A stretch of DNA of 64,000 nucleotides from Archivesica marissinica. Its lineage: Eukaryota > Mollusca > Bivalvia > Venerida > Vesicomyidae. The stretch spans positions 78,361,287 to 78,425,286 of the forward strand of contig CM026387.1 in the NCBI GenBank assembly GCA_014843695.1, in the 5' to 3' direction. The notes below the pieces were generated by a model. It was not told the DNA's origin. It worked only from the letters and a program-made list of their open reading frames with translations, and did not search any database. The position numbers were made by a program, and so were the translations under genes. Shown piece by piece: positions 43,797 through 58,782 of this stretch. Every line of letters begins with the position of its first letter. Positions within the stretch are counted from its first letter, which is position 1.

Positions 43797-43884
43797 GAAA
43801 GTGGCTGCTTAACACAGGTGGCTGCTTAATAGAGGGGATATGCATAACTGACTAATTAGTACAGGTAGGCTGTTTAATGGAGGT
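43797..43884. repeat. Inverted copy of TTAAGCAGCC-type repeat
   Basis: GAAAGTGGCTGCTTAACACA and GGTGGCTGCTTAATAGAGG are the reverse complement of motifs at 6171-6345. Confidence 0.55.
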
Positions 43885-43892
43885 GAGCACTA

Positions 43893-43990
43893 AGACATAG
43901 TTTCTCTCCCTCATGACGATGGATTACAACAGGAACGCGGCCTCTAGAGAGATTAAACTAAGGTTGTAATAATTGAATTTGTTCCCACTG
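43893..43990 (+). mobile_element. 3' tail of family-C SINE
   Basis: CTCATGACGATGGATTACAA, then CAGGAACGCGGCCTCTAGAG, AGATTAAACTAAGGTTGTAA and TTGAATTTGTTCCCACTGGG corresponds to the 3' half of the family-C SINE. It directly precedes the 28-bp satellite. Confidence 0.6.
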
Positions 43991-43997
43991 GGAAATG

Positions 43998-46900
43998 AAT
44001 CGCTCGGTAACCCCGACTTAGATGGACTCGCTCAGTAACCGTGACTTAGATGGACTCACTCAGTAACCACGAATTGGATGGACACACTCTGTAACCACGA
44101 CTTGGATGGACTCCCTCGGTAACCGCGACTTGGATGGAATCACTCGGTAACCGCGACTTGGATGGACACCCTCGGTAACTGTGACTTGGATGGACTCACC
44201 CAGTAAACACGACATATAGGGACTCGCTCGGTAACCACGACATAGATGGACTCACCCAGTAACCACGACATAGATGGACTCACCCAGTAACCACGACATA
44301 TATGGACTCACTCAGTAACCACGACATAGATGGACTCACCCAGTAACCACGACATAGATGGACTCACCCAGTAACCACGACATAGATGGACTCACCCAGT
44401 AACCACGACATAGATGGACTCACCCAGTAACCACGACATAGATGGACTCACTCAGTAACCATGACTTGGATGGACTCACCCAGTAAACACGACATAGATG
44501 GACTCGCTCGGTAACCACGACATAGATGGACTCACCCAGTAACCACGACATAGATGGACTCACCCAGTAACCACGACATATATGGACTCACTCAGTAACC
44601 ACGATATAGATGGACTCACCCAGTAACCACGACATATATGGACTCACCCAGTAACCACGATATGGATGGACTCACTCAGTAACCACGACTTGGATGGACT
44701 CACCCAGTAACCACGACTTGGATGGACTCACTCGGTAACCATGACGTAGATGGACTAGCTCGGTAACCGTGACTTAGATGGACTCACTCAGTAACGACGA
44801 CACAGATGGACTCACTCAGTAACCACGACTTGGATGGACTCGCCCAGTAACCACGACATAGATGGACTCACTCAGTAACCACGACATAGATGGACTCACT
44901 CAGTAACCGCGACATAGATGGACTCACTCAGTAACCGCGACTTGGATGGACTCACTCAGTAACCACGACATAGATGGACTCACTCAGTAACCACGACACA
45001 GATGGACTCACTCAGTAACCACGACTTGGATGGACTCACCCAGTAACCACGACATAGATGGACTCACTCAGTAACCACGACATAGATGGACTCACCCAGT
45101 AACCACGACATAGATGGACTCACCCAGTAACCACGACATAGATGGACTCACCCAGTAACCACGACATAGATGGACTCACCCAGTAACCACGACATAGATG
45201 GACTCACTCAGTAACCATGACTTGGATGGACTCACCCAGTAAACACGACATAGATGGACTCGCTCGGTAACCACGACATAGATGGACTCACCCAGTAACC
45301 ACGACATAGATGGACTCACCCAGTAACCACGACATATATGGACTCACTCAGTAACCACGATATAGATGGACTCACCCAGTAACCACGACATATATGGACT
45401 CACCCAGTAACCACGATATGGATGGACTCACTCAGTAACCACGACTTGGATGGACTCACCCAGTAACCACGACTTGGATGGACTCACTCGGTAACCACGA
45501 CGTAGATGGACTAGCTCGGTAACCGTGACTTAGATGGACTCACTCAGTAACGACGACACAGATGGACTCACTCAGTAACCACGACTTGGATGGACTCGCC
45601 CAGTAACCACGACATAGATGGACTCACTCAGTAACCACGACATAGATGGACTCGCTCAGTAACCGCGACATAGATGGACTCACTCAGTAACCGCGACTTG
45701 GATGGACTCACCCAGTAACCACGACATAGATGGACTCACTCAGTAACCACGACATAGATGGACTCACTCAGTAACCGCGACTTGGATGGACTCACTCAGT
45801 AACCACGACATAGATGGACTCACTCAGTAACCGCGACTTGGATGGACTCACTCAGTAACCGCGACATAGATGGACTCGCCCAGTAACCGCGACTTGGATG
45901 GACTCACTCAGTAACAACGACTTGGATGGACTCACTCGGTAACCATGACGTAGATGGACTAGCTCGGTAACCGTGACTTAGATGGACTCACTCAGTAACG
46001 ACGACACAGATGGACTCACTCAGTAACCACGACTTGGATGGACTCACCCAGTAACCACGACATAGATGGACTCACTCAGTAACCACGACATAGATGGACT
46101 CACTCAGTAACCGCGACATAGATGGACTCATTCAGTAACCGCGACTTGGATGGACTCACCCAGTAACCACGACATAGGTGGACTCACTCAGTAACCGCGA
46201 CTTGGATGGACTCGCTCAGTAACCGCGACATAGATGGACTCACTCAGTAACCGCGACTTGGATGGACTCACTCAGTAACCGCGACATAGATGGACTCGCC
46301 CAGTAACCGCGACTTGGATGGACTCACTCAGTAACCACGACTTGGATGGATTCGCTCGGTAACCGCGACTTGAATGGATTCGCTCGGTAACCGCGACTTG
46401 GATGGAATCACTCGATAACCGCGACTTGGATGGATTCACTCGATAACCGCGACTTGGATGGAATCACTCGATAACCGCGACTTGGATGGACTCGCTCGGT
46501 AACCATGACTTGGATGGATTCGCTCGGTAACCACGACTTGGATGGACTCGCTCGGTAACTGCGACTTGGATGGAATCACTCAGTAACCACGACATAGATG
46601 GACTCACTCAGTAACCGCGACTTGGATGGACTCACTCAGTAACCGCGACATAGATGGACTCGCTCGGTAACCACGACCTGGATGGACTCACTCAGTAACC
46701 GCGACATAGATGGACTCGCTCGGTAACCGCGACTTGGATGGACTCCCTCAGTAACCGCGACTTGGATGGACTCACCCAGTAACCACGACATAGATGGACT
46801 CACTCAGTAACCACGACATAGATGGACTCGCTCAGTAACCGCGACTTGGATGGACTCACTCAGTAACCACGACATAGATGGACTCACTCAGTAACCGCGA

Positions 46901-49900
46901 CTTGGATGGACTCACTCAGTAACCGCGACATAGATGGACTCGCCCAGTAACCGCGACTTGGATGGACTCACTCAGTAACAACGACTTGGATGGACTCACT
47001 CAGTAACCACGACTTGGATGGATTCGCTCGGTAACCGCGACTTGAATGGATTCGCTCGGTAACCGCGACTTGGATGGAATCACTCGATAACCGCGACTTG
47101 GATGGATTCACTCGATAACCGCGACTTGGATGGAATCACTCGATAACCGCGACTTGGATGGACTCGCTCGGTAACCACGACTTGGATGGATTCGCTCGGT
47201 AACCACGACTTGGATGGACTCGCTCGGTAACTGCGACTTGGATGGAATCACTCAGTAACCACGACATAGATGGACTCACTCAGTAACCGCGACTTGGATG
47301 GACTCACTCAGTAACCGCGACTTGGATGGACTCACCCAGTAAACACGACATAGATGGACTCGCTCGGTAACCACGACATAGATGGACTCACCCAGTAACC
47401 ACGACATAGATGGACTCACCCAGTAACCACGACATATATGGACTCACTCAGTAACCACGACATAGATGGACTCACCCAGTAACCACGACATAGATGGACT
47501 CACCCAGTAACCACGACATAGATGGACTCACCCAGTAACCACGACATAGATGGACTCACCCAGTAACCACGACATAGATGGACTCACTCAGTAACCATGA
47601 CTTGGATGGACTCACCCAGTAAACACGACATAGATGGACTCGCTCGGTAACCACGACATAGATGGACTCACCCAGTAACCACGACATAGATGGACTCACC
47701 CAGTAACCACGACATATATGGACTCACTCAGTAACCACGATATAGATGGACTCACCCAGTAACCACGACATAGATGGACTCACCCAGTAACCACGATATG
47801 GATGGACTCACTCAGTAACCACGACTTGGATGGACTCACCCAGTAACCACGACATAGATGGACTCACCCAGTAACCGCGACTTGGATGGACTCACTCGGT
47901 AACCATGACGTAGATGGACTCACTCAGTAACGACGACACAGATGGACTCACTCAGTAACCACGACTTGGATGGACTCACCCAGTAACCACGACATAGATG
48001 GACTCACTCAGTAACCACGACATAGATGGACTCACTCAGTAACCGCGACTTGGATGGACTCACCCAGTAACCACGACATAGGTGGACTCACTCAGTAACC
48101 ACGACATAGATGGAATCACTCAGTAACCGCGACTTGGATGGAATCACTCGATAACCGCAACTTGGATGGACTCGCTCAGTAACCACGACTTGGATGGATT
48201 CGCTCGGTAACCACGACTTGGATGGACTCGCTCGGTAACTGCGACTTGGATGGAATCACTCAGTAACCACGACATAGATGGACTCACTCAGTAACCGCGA
48301 CTTGGATGGACTCACTCAGTAACCGCGACTTGGATGGACTCACCCAGTAAACACGACATAGATGGACTCGCTCGGTAACCACGACATAGATGGACTCACC
48401 CAGTAACCACGACATAGATGGACTCACCCAGTAACCACGACATATATGGACTCACTCAGTAACCACGACATAGATGGACTCACCCAGTAACCACGACATA
48501 GATGGACTCACCCAGTAACCACGACATAGATGGACTCACTCAGTAACCACGACTTGGATGGACTCACCCAGTAACCACGACATAGATGGACTCACTCAGT
48601 AACCACGACTTGGATGGACTCACTCAGTAACCGACTGATGGACTCACTCAGTAACCCGACTTGGATGGACTCACCCAGTAAACACGACATAGATGGACTC
48701 GCTCGGTAACCACGACATAGATGGACTCACCCAGTAACCACGACATAGATGGACTCACCCAGTAACCACGACATATATGGACTCACTCAGTAACCACGAT
48801 ATAGATGGACTCACCCAGTAACCACGACATAGATGGACTCACCCAGTAACCACGATATGGATGGACTCACTCAGTAACCACGACTTGGATGGACTCACCC
48901 AGTAACCACGACATAGATGGACTCACCCAGTAACCGCGACTTGGATGGACTCACTCGGTAACCATGACGTAGATGGACTCACTCAGTAACGACGACACAG
49001 ATGGACTCACTCAGTAACCACGACTTGGATGGACTCACCCAGTAACCACGACATAGATGGACTCACTCAGTAACCACGACATAGATGGACTCACTCAGTA
49101 ACCGCGACTTGGATGGACTCACCCAGTAACCACGACATAGGTGGACTCACTCAGTAACCACGACATAGATGGACTCACTCAGTAACCGCGACTTGGATGG
49201 ACTCACTCAGTAACCGCGACTTGGATGGACTCGCTCAGTAACCACGACTTGGATGGACTCGCTCGGTAACCGCGACTTGGATGGACTCACTCAGTAACCG
49301 CGACTTGGATGGACTCACTCAGTAACCGCGACTTGGATGGACTCACCCAGTAAACACGACATAGATGGACTCGCTCGGTAACCACGACATAGATGGACTC
49401 ACCCAGTAACCACGACATAGATGGACTCACCCAGTAACCACGACATATATGGACTCACTCAGTAACCACGACATAGATGGACTCACCCAGTAACCACGAC
49501 ATAGATGGACTCACCCAGTAACCACGACATGGATGGACTCACTCAGTAACCACGACTTGGATGGACTCACTCAGTAACCACGACATAGATGGACTCACCC
49601 AGTAACCACGACATAGATGGACTCACTCAGTAACCACGACTTGGATGGACTCACCCAGTAAACACGACATAGATGGACTCGCTCGGTAACCACGACATAG
49701 ATGGACTCACCAGTAACCACGACATAGATGGACTCACCCAGTAACCACGACATATATGGACTCACTCAGTAACCACGACATAGATGGACTCACCCAGTAA
49801 CCACGACATAGATGGACTCACCCAGTAACCACGATATGGATGGACTCACTCAGTAACCACGACTTGGATGGACTCACTCAGTAACCACGACATAGATGGA

Positions 49901-52900
49901 CTCACTCAGTAACCGCGACTTGGATGGACTCACTCAGTAACCACGACATAGATGGACTCACTCAGTAACCGCGACTTGGATGGACTCACTCAGTAACCGC
50001 GACATAGATGGACTCGCCCAGTAACCGCGACTTGGATGGACTCACTCAGTAACCACGACTTGGATGGACTCACTCAGTAACCACGACTTGGATGGATTCG
50101 CTCGGTAACCGCGACTTGGATGGATTCGCTCGGTAACCGCGACTTGGATGGAATCACTCGATAACCGCGACTTGGATGGACTCACTCGATAACCGCGACT
50201 TGGATGGACTCACCCAGTAAACACGACATAGATGGACTCGCTCGGTAACCACGACATAGATGGACTCACCCAGTAACCACGACATAGATGGACTCACCCA
50301 GTAACCACGACATAGATGGACTCACTCAGTAACCACGACATAGATGGACTCACCCAGTAACCACGACATAGATGGACTCACCCAGTAACCACGACATAGA
50401 TGGACTCACCCAGTAACCACGACATAGATGGACTCACCCAGTAACCACGACATAGATGGACTCACCCAGTAACCACGACATAGATGGACTCACTCAGTAA
50501 CCATGACTTGGATGGACTCACCCAGTAAACACGACATAGATGGACTCGCTCGGTAACCACGACATAGATGGACTCACCCAGTAACCACGACATAGATGGA
50601 CTCACCCAGTAACCACGACATATATGGACTCACCCAGTAACCACGACATATATGGACTCACTCAGTAACCACGATATAGATGGACTCACCCAGTAACCAC
50701 GACATAGATGGACTCACCCAGTAACCACGATATGGATGGACTCACTCAGTAACCACGACTTGGATGGACTCACCCAGTAACCACGACATAGATGGACTCA
50801 CCCAGTAACCGCGACTTGGATGGACTCACTCGGTAACCATGACGTAGATGGACTCACTCAGTAACGACGACACAGATGGACTCACTCAGTAACCACGACT
50901 TGGATGGACTCACCCAGTAACCACGACATAGATGGACTCACTCAGTAACCACGACATAGATGGACTCACTCAGTAACCGCGACTTGGATGGACTCACCCA
51001 GTAACCACGACATAGGTGGACTCACTCAGTAACCACGACATAGATGGACTCACTCAGTAACCGCGACTTGGATGGACTCACTCAGTAACCGCAACATAGA
51101 TGGACTCACTCAGTAACCGCGACTTGGATGGACTCACTCAGTAACCGCGACATAGATGGACTCGCCCAGTAACCGCGACTTGGATGGACTCACTCAGTAA
51201 CAACGACTTGGATGGACTCACTCAGTAACCACGACTTGGATGGATTCGCTCGGTAACCGCGACTTGAATGGATTCGCTCGGTAACCGCGACTTGGATGGA
51301 ATCACTCGATAACCGCGACTTGGATGGATTCACTCGATAACCGCGACTTGGATGGAATCACTCGATAACCGCGACTTGGATGGACTCGCTCGGTAACCAC
51401 GACTTGGATGGATTCGCTCGGTAACCACGACTTGGATGGACTCGCTCGGTAACTGCGACTTGGATGGAATCACTCAGTAACCACGACATAGATGGACTCA
51501 CTCAGTAACCGCGACTTGGATGGACTCACTCAGTAACCGCGACTTGGATGGACTCACCCAGTAAACACGACATAGATGGACTCGCTCGGTAACCACGACA
51601 TAGATGGACTCACCCAGTAACCACGACATAGATAGACTCACCCAGTAACCACGACATATATGGACTCACTCAGTAACCACGATATAGATGGACTCACCCA
51701 GTAACCACGACATATATGGACTCACCATGGACTCACCAGTAACCACGATATGGATGGACTCACTCAGTAACCACGACTTGGATGGACTCACCCAGTAACC
51801 ACGACATAGATGGACTCACCCAGTAACCGCGACTTGGATGGACTCACTCGGTAACCATGACGTAGATGGACTAGCTCGGTAACCGTGACTTAGATGGACT
51901 CACTCAGTAACGACGACACAGATGGACTCACTCAGTAACCACGACTTGGATGGACTCACCCAGTAACCACGACATAGATGGACTCACTCAGTAACCACGA
52001 CATAGATGGACTCACTCAGTAACCGCGACATAGATGGACTCATTCAGTAACCGCGACTTGGATGGACTCACCCAGTAACCACGACATAGGTGGACTCACT
52101 CAGTAACCGCGACTTGGATGGACTCGCTCAGTAACCGCGACATAGATGGACTCACTCAGTAACCGCGACTTGGATGGACTCACTCAGTAACCGCGACATA
52201 GATGGACTCGCCCAGTAACCGCGACTTGGATGGACTCACTCAGTAACCACGACTTGGATGGACTCGCTCGGTAACCATGACTTGGATGGATTCGCTCGGT
52301 AACCACGACTTGGATGGACTCGCTCGGTAACTGCGACTTGGATGGAATCACTCAGTAACCACGACATAGATGGACTCACTCAGTAACCGCGACTTGGATG
52401 GACTCACTCAGTAACCGCGACATAGATGGACTCGCTCGGTAACCACGACCTGGATGGACTCACTCAGTAACCGCGACATAGATGGACTCGCTCGGTAACC
52501 GCGACTTGGATGGACTCCCTCAGTAACCACGACTTAGATGGATTCGCTCGGTAACCGCGACTTGGATGGACTCGCTCAGTAACCGCGACTTGGATGGACT
52601 CACCCAGTAACCACGACATAGATGGACTCACTCAGTAACCACGACATAGATGGACTCGCTCAGTAACCGCGACTTGGATGGACTCACTCAGTAACCACGA
52701 CATAGATGGACTCACTCAGTAACCGCGACTTGGATGGACTCACTCAGTAACCGCGACATAGATGGACTCGCCCAGTAACCGCGACTTGGATGGACTCACT
52801 CAGTAACAACGACTTGGATGGACTCACTCAGTAACCACGACTTGGATGGATTCGCTCGGTAACCGCGACTTGAATGGATTCGCTCGGTAACCGCGACTTG

Positions 52901-55900
52901 GATGGAATCACTCGATAACCGCGACTTGGATGGATTCACTCGATAACCGCGACTTGGATGGAATCACTCGATAACCGCGACTTGGATGGACTCGCTCGGT
53001 AACCACGACTTGGATGGATTCGCTCGGTAACCACGACTTGGATGGACTCGCTCGGTAACTGCGACTTGGATGGAATCACTCAGTAACCACGACATAGATG
53101 GACTCACTCAGTAACCGCGACTTGGATGGACTCACTCAGTAACCGCGACTTGGATGGACTCACTCAGTAACCACGACATAGATGGACTCGCCCAGTAACC
53201 GCGACTTGGATGGACTCACTCAGTAACCACGACTTGGATGGACTCACTCAGTAACCACGACTTGGATGGATTCGCTCGGTAACCGCGACTTGAATGTATT
53301 CGCTCGGTAACCGCGACTTGGATGGAATCACTCGATAACCGCGACTTGGATGGACTCACTCGATAACCGCGACTTGGATGGACTCACCCAGTAAACACGA
53401 CATAGATGGACTCGCTCGGTAACCACGACATAGATGGACTCACCCAGTAACCACGACTTAGATGGACTCACCCAGTAACCACGACATATATGGACTCACT
53501 CAGTAACCACGACATAGATGGACTCACCCAGTAACCACGACATAGATGGACTCACCCAGTAACCACGACATAGATGGACTCACCCAGTAACCACGACATA
53601 GATGGACTCACCCAGTAACCACGACATAGATGGACTCACTCAGTAACCATGACTTGGATGGACTCACCCAGTAAACACGACATAGATGGACTCGCTCGGT
53701 AACCACGACATAGATGGACTCACCCAGTAACCACGACATAGATGGACTCACCCAGTAACCACGACATATATGGACTCACTCAGTAACCACGATATAGATG
53801 GACTCACCCAGTAACCACGACATAGATGGACTCACCCAGTAACCACGATATGGATGGACTCACTCAGTAACCACGACTTGGATGGACTCACCCAGTAACC
53901 ACGACATAGATGGACTCACCCAGTAACCGCGACTTGGATGGACTCACTCGGTAACCATGACGTAGATGGACTCACTCAGTAACGACGACACAGATGGACT
54001 CACTCAGTAACCACGACTTGGATGGACTCACCCAGTAACCACGACATAGATGGACTCACTCAGTAACCACGACATAGATGGACTCACTCAGTAACCGCGA
54101 CTTGGATGGACTCACCCAGTAACCACGACATAGGTGGACTCACTCAGTAACCACGACATAGATGGACTCACTCAGTAACCGCGACTTGGATGGACTCACT
54201 CAGTAACCGCAACATAGATGGACTCACTCAGTAACCGCGACTTGGATGGACTCACTCAGTAACCGCGACATAGATGGACTCGCCCAGTAACCGCGACTTG
54301 GATGGACTCACTCAGTAACAACGACTTGGATGGACTCACTCAGTAACCACGACTTGGATGGATTCGCTCGGTAACCGCGACTTGAATGGATTCGCTCGGT
54401 AACCGCGACTTGGATGGAATCACTCGATAACCGCGACTTGGATGGATTCACTCGATAACCGCGACTTGGATGGAATCACTCGATAACCGCGACTTGGATG
54501 GACTCGCTCGGTAACCACGACTTGGATGGATTCGCTCGGTAACCACGACTTGGATGGACTCGCTCGGTAACTGCGACTTGGATGGAATCACTCAGTAACC
54601 ACGACATAGATGGACTCACTCAGTAACCGCGACTTGGATGGACTCACTCAGTAACCGCGACTTGGATGGACTCACCCAGTAAACACGACATAGATGGACT
54701 CGCTCGGTAACCACGACATAGATGGACTCACCCAGTAACCACGACATAGATAGACTCACCCAGTAACCACGACATATATGGACTCACTCAGTAACCACGA
54801 TATAGATGGACTCACCCAGTAACCACGACATATATGGACTCACCCAGTAACCACGATATGGATGGACTCACTCAGTAACCACGACTTGGATGGACTCACC
54901 CAGTAACCACGACATAGATGGACTCACCCAGTAACCGCGACTTGGATGGACTCACTCGGTAACCATGACGTAGATGGACTAGCTCGGTAACCGTGACTTA
55001 GATGGACTCACTCAGTAACGACGACACAGATGGACTCACTCAGTAACCACGACTTGGATGGACTCACCCAGTAACCACGACATAGATGGACTCACTCAGT
55101 AACCACGACATAGATGGACTCACTCAGTAACCGCGACATAGATGGACTCATTCAGTAACCGCGACTTGGATGGACTCACCCAGTAACCACGACATAGGTG
55201 GACTCACTCAGTAACCGCGACTTGGATGGACTCGCTCAGTAACCGCGACATAGATGGACTCACTCAGTAACCGCGACTTGGATGGACTCACTCAGTAACC
55301 GCGACATAGATGGACTCGCCCAGTAACCGCGACTTGGATGGACTCACTCAGTAACCACGACTTGGATGGACTCGCTCGGTAACCATGACTTGGATGGATT
55401 CGCTCGGTAACCACGACTTGGATGGACTCGCTCGGTAACTGCGACTTGGATGGAATCACTCAGTAACCACGACATAGATGGACTCACTCAGTAACCGCGA
55501 CTTGGATGGACTCACTCAGTAACCGCGACATAGATGGACTCGCTCGGTAACCACGACCTGGATGGACTCACTCAGTAACCGCGACATAGATGGACTCGCT
55601 CGGTAACCGCGACTTGGATGGACTCCCTCAGTAACCACGACTTAGATGGATTCGCTCGGTAACCGCGACTTGGATGGACTCGCTCAGTAACCGCGACTTG
55701 GATGGACTCACCCAGTAACCACGACATAGATGGACTCACTCAGTAACCACGACATAGATGGACTCGCTCAGTAACCGCGACTTGGATGGACTCACTCAGT
55801 AACCACGACATAGATGGACTCACTCAGTAACCGCGACTTGGATGGACTCACTCAGTAACCACGACTTGGATGGACTCACCCAGTAACCACGACATAGATG

Positions 55901-56726
55901 GACTCACCCAGTAACCGCGACTTGGATGGACTCACTCGGTAACCATGACGTAGATGGACTCGCTCGGTAACCGTGACTTAGATGGACTCACTCAGTAACC
56001 ACGACACAGATGGACTCACTCAGTAACCGCGACTTGGATGGACTCACTCGTAACCGCGACTTGGATGGACTCACTCAGTAACCACGACTTGATGGACTCA
56101 CTCAGTAACCACGACATAGATGGACTCGCTCAGTAACCGCGACTTGGATGGACTCACCCAGTAACCACGACATAGATGGACTCACTCAGTAACCACGACT
56201 TGGATGGACTCACCAGTAACCACGACATAGATGGACTCATCAGTAACCACGACATAGATGGACTCACCCAGTAACCACGACATAGATGGACTCACCAGTA
56301 ACCACGACATAGGGACTCACCCAGTAACCACGACATAGATGGACTCACCCAGTAACCACGACATAGATGGACTCACTCAGTAACCACGACATAGATGGAC
56401 TCACCCAGTAACCACGACATAGATGGACTCACTCAGTAACCACGACATAGATGGACTCACCCAGTAACCACGACATAGATGGACTCACCCAGTAACCACG
56501 ACATAGATGGACTCACCCAGTAACCACGACATAGATGGACTCACTCAGTAACCACGACTTGGATGGACTCACCCAGTAACCACGACATAGATGGACTCAC
56601 CCAGTAACCACGACATAGATGGACTCACCCAGTAACCACGACATAGATGGACTCACCCAGTAACCACGACATAGATGGACTCACTCAGTAACCACGACTT
56701 GGATGGACTCACCCAGTAACCACGAC
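43998..56726. repeat. 28-bp satellite array with higher-order structure
   Basis: About 450 units of 28 bp (core GATGGACTCACYCAGTAACC, followed by an 8-bp variable end: ACGACATA, GCGACTTG and so on). Variants follow a repeated order. The rare variant CTAGCTCGGTAACCGTGACT at 51871 recurs at 54979, exactly 3108 bp (111 units) later, with collinear neighbours. A 10-bp insertion at about 51721 explains the one shifted pair (50831 and 53949). The first kilobase is more mixed. The array runs into a gap, so its true length is unknown. Every unit carries TAA, so long coding is excluded in most frames. Confidence 0.97.
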
Positions 56727-57726
56727 NNNNNNNNNNNNNNNNNNNNNNNNNNNNNNNNNNNNNNNNNNNNNNNNNNNNNNNNNNNNNNNNNNNNNNNNNN
56801 NNNNNNNNNNNNNNNNNNNNNNNNNNNNNNNNNNNNNNNNNNNNNNNNNNNNNNNNNNNNNNNNNNNNNNNNNNNNNNNNNNNNNNNNNNNNNNNNNNNN
56901 NNNNNNNNNNNNNNNNNNNNNNNNNNNNNNNNNNNNNNNNNNNNNNNNNNNNNNNNNNNNNNNNNNNNNNNNNNNNNNNNNNNNNNNNNNNNNNNNNNNN
57001 NNNNNNNNNNNNNNNNNNNNNNNNNNNNNNNNNNNNNNNNNNNNNNNNNNNNNNNNNNNNNNNNNNNNNNNNNNNNNNNNNNNNNNNNNNNNNNNNNNNN
57101 NNNNNNNNNNNNNNNNNNNNNNNNNNNNNNNNNNNNNNNNNNNNNNNNNNNNNNNNNNNNNNNNNNNNNNNNNNNNNNNNNNNNNNNNNNNNNNNNNNNN
57201 NNNNNNNNNNNNNNNNNNNNNNNNNNNNNNNNNNNNNNNNNNNNNNNNNNNNNNNNNNNNNNNNNNNNNNNNNNNNNNNNNNNNNNNNNNNNNNNNNNNN
57301 NNNNNNNNNNNNNNNNNNNNNNNNNNNNNNNNNNNNNNNNNNNNNNNNNNNNNNNNNNNNNNNNNNNNNNNNNNNNNNNNNNNNNNNNNNNNNNNNNNNN
57401 NNNNNNNNNNNNNNNNNNNNNNNNNNNNNNNNNNNNNNNNNNNNNNNNNNNNNNNNNNNNNNNNNNNNNNNNNNNNNNNNNNNNNNNNNNNNNNNNNNNN
57501 NNNNNNNNNNNNNNNNNNNNNNNNNNNNNNNNNNNNNNNNNNNNNNNNNNNNNNNNNNNNNNNNNNNNNNNNNNNNNNNNNNNNNNNNNNNNNNNNNNNN
57601 NNNNNNNNNNNNNNNNNNNNNNNNNNNNNNNNNNNNNNNNNNNNNNNNNNNNNNNNNNNNNNNNNNNNNNNNNNNNNNNNNNNNNNNNNNNNNNNNNNNN
57701 NNNNNNNNNNNNNNNNNNNNNNNNNN
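56727..57726. other. Assembly gap (1000 N)
   Basis: Exactly 1000 N at the edge of the satellite, the expected place for a collapsed or unresolved array. Confidence 0.99.
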
Positions 57727-58350
57727 TTATCACGGAAACAAATATATTGTAAAACTGCCTTGACTATATGTATATATTGCTACAATACAACTTTTAATAA
57801 AAATATAATAAGAGAAATGTGTGTGTCTTCAATCATTTGTATTGCTGAATGAACAACAATTGGCAAATACTCCATGATTACAGAGTTTTAATATGATTGT
57901 GTCAAACAACCTATCCAGTATGCTTAATTTAACCCCACAATGGCAGTACAAGGCATCCTGGAATGCTGCATCTCTCTTTCTATCCTTGACATGTGGTTGT
58001 CTGCCTATGCCTGTAATGTATATGGGATAAATGCATTTGTATGAGCCACACGCCAAACAGTTTCCCTGTTGTCAGCTGCCATTAATCCCGGAGAGCGTCG
58101 ATGTTTCTACGACAGTTACATGTGAAAATGACGTCCAGGTGCAGCAATCGACAACTATCCAACTGGGTTTGCTGCGCTCATTGTTTGGGAAATTCCATTT
58201 TCTGTTAGGGAGTGGTTCGAATTCATGTACTGGAAATCTAGATTTTAGAATGTCGAATATAACACAACGATATGTTTCTGCAACAACATACATGTATATT
58301 AAGTCGATTTAGAATAGTTGGTGAGTGTGGCCATTAATTGTGCTGATTAA
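57727..58350. other. No gene recognised
   Basis: Moderate open frames lie on both strands (58056-57829 minus, 58031-58312 plus). No domain, splice pattern or family resemblance that I recognise. Confidence 0.35.
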
Positions 58351-58782
58351 TAGGGATGGCAACGAATATTCGCTCGGGCTTCCGAATATCTTTTACTTAT
58401 TCGGAACAAATATTATATAATTTGCATATATGAAATAAACTCAGATACGTTGGTTTCTTTTGAAACCATCAAAAACAGTTATAATTACAGTAGGTTGTGC
58501 TAAGGTATGTAGTGTTTAATTATGATGTAAAAATTGTTTAGACAGAAAATTCCTTTGAAATGTTACAGACACTTTTCAACAACAACCACCCCATGTATCT
58601 TAAATGTTTTATTTACTGTTCAATATTACCAAAACGTACTATTTAAAATACGATTTTTATTATATTGTCCTCAAAAATGACAATTTGATTGATATGAGTT
58701 TTTGATAGAATTATAGCGAATAATTGAATACCTTCCCGACCGAATATTCGAATAGTAAAATCGCTATTCGTTGCCATCCCTA
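58351..58782. mobile_element. hAT-like MITE
   Basis: Terminal inverted repeats TAGGGATGGCAACGAAT (58351 onward) and ATTCGTTGCCATCCCTA (ending 58782) enclose about 430 bp of AT-rich non-coding DNA with further CGAATATTCG motifs inside each end. The 8-bp flanks CTGATTAA and CTAATTAT match at six positions, compatible with a degraded 8-bp hAT target duplication. Confidence 0.75.

Noticed and set aside
43998..56726. CRISPR-like array
   Set aside because: 28-bp units are directly tandem with no unique spacers, in eukaryotic DNA. It is a satellite.
57829..58312. Overlapping frames on both strands right of the second gap
   Set aside because: No recognisable domain or splice context. Kept only as unassigned sequence.
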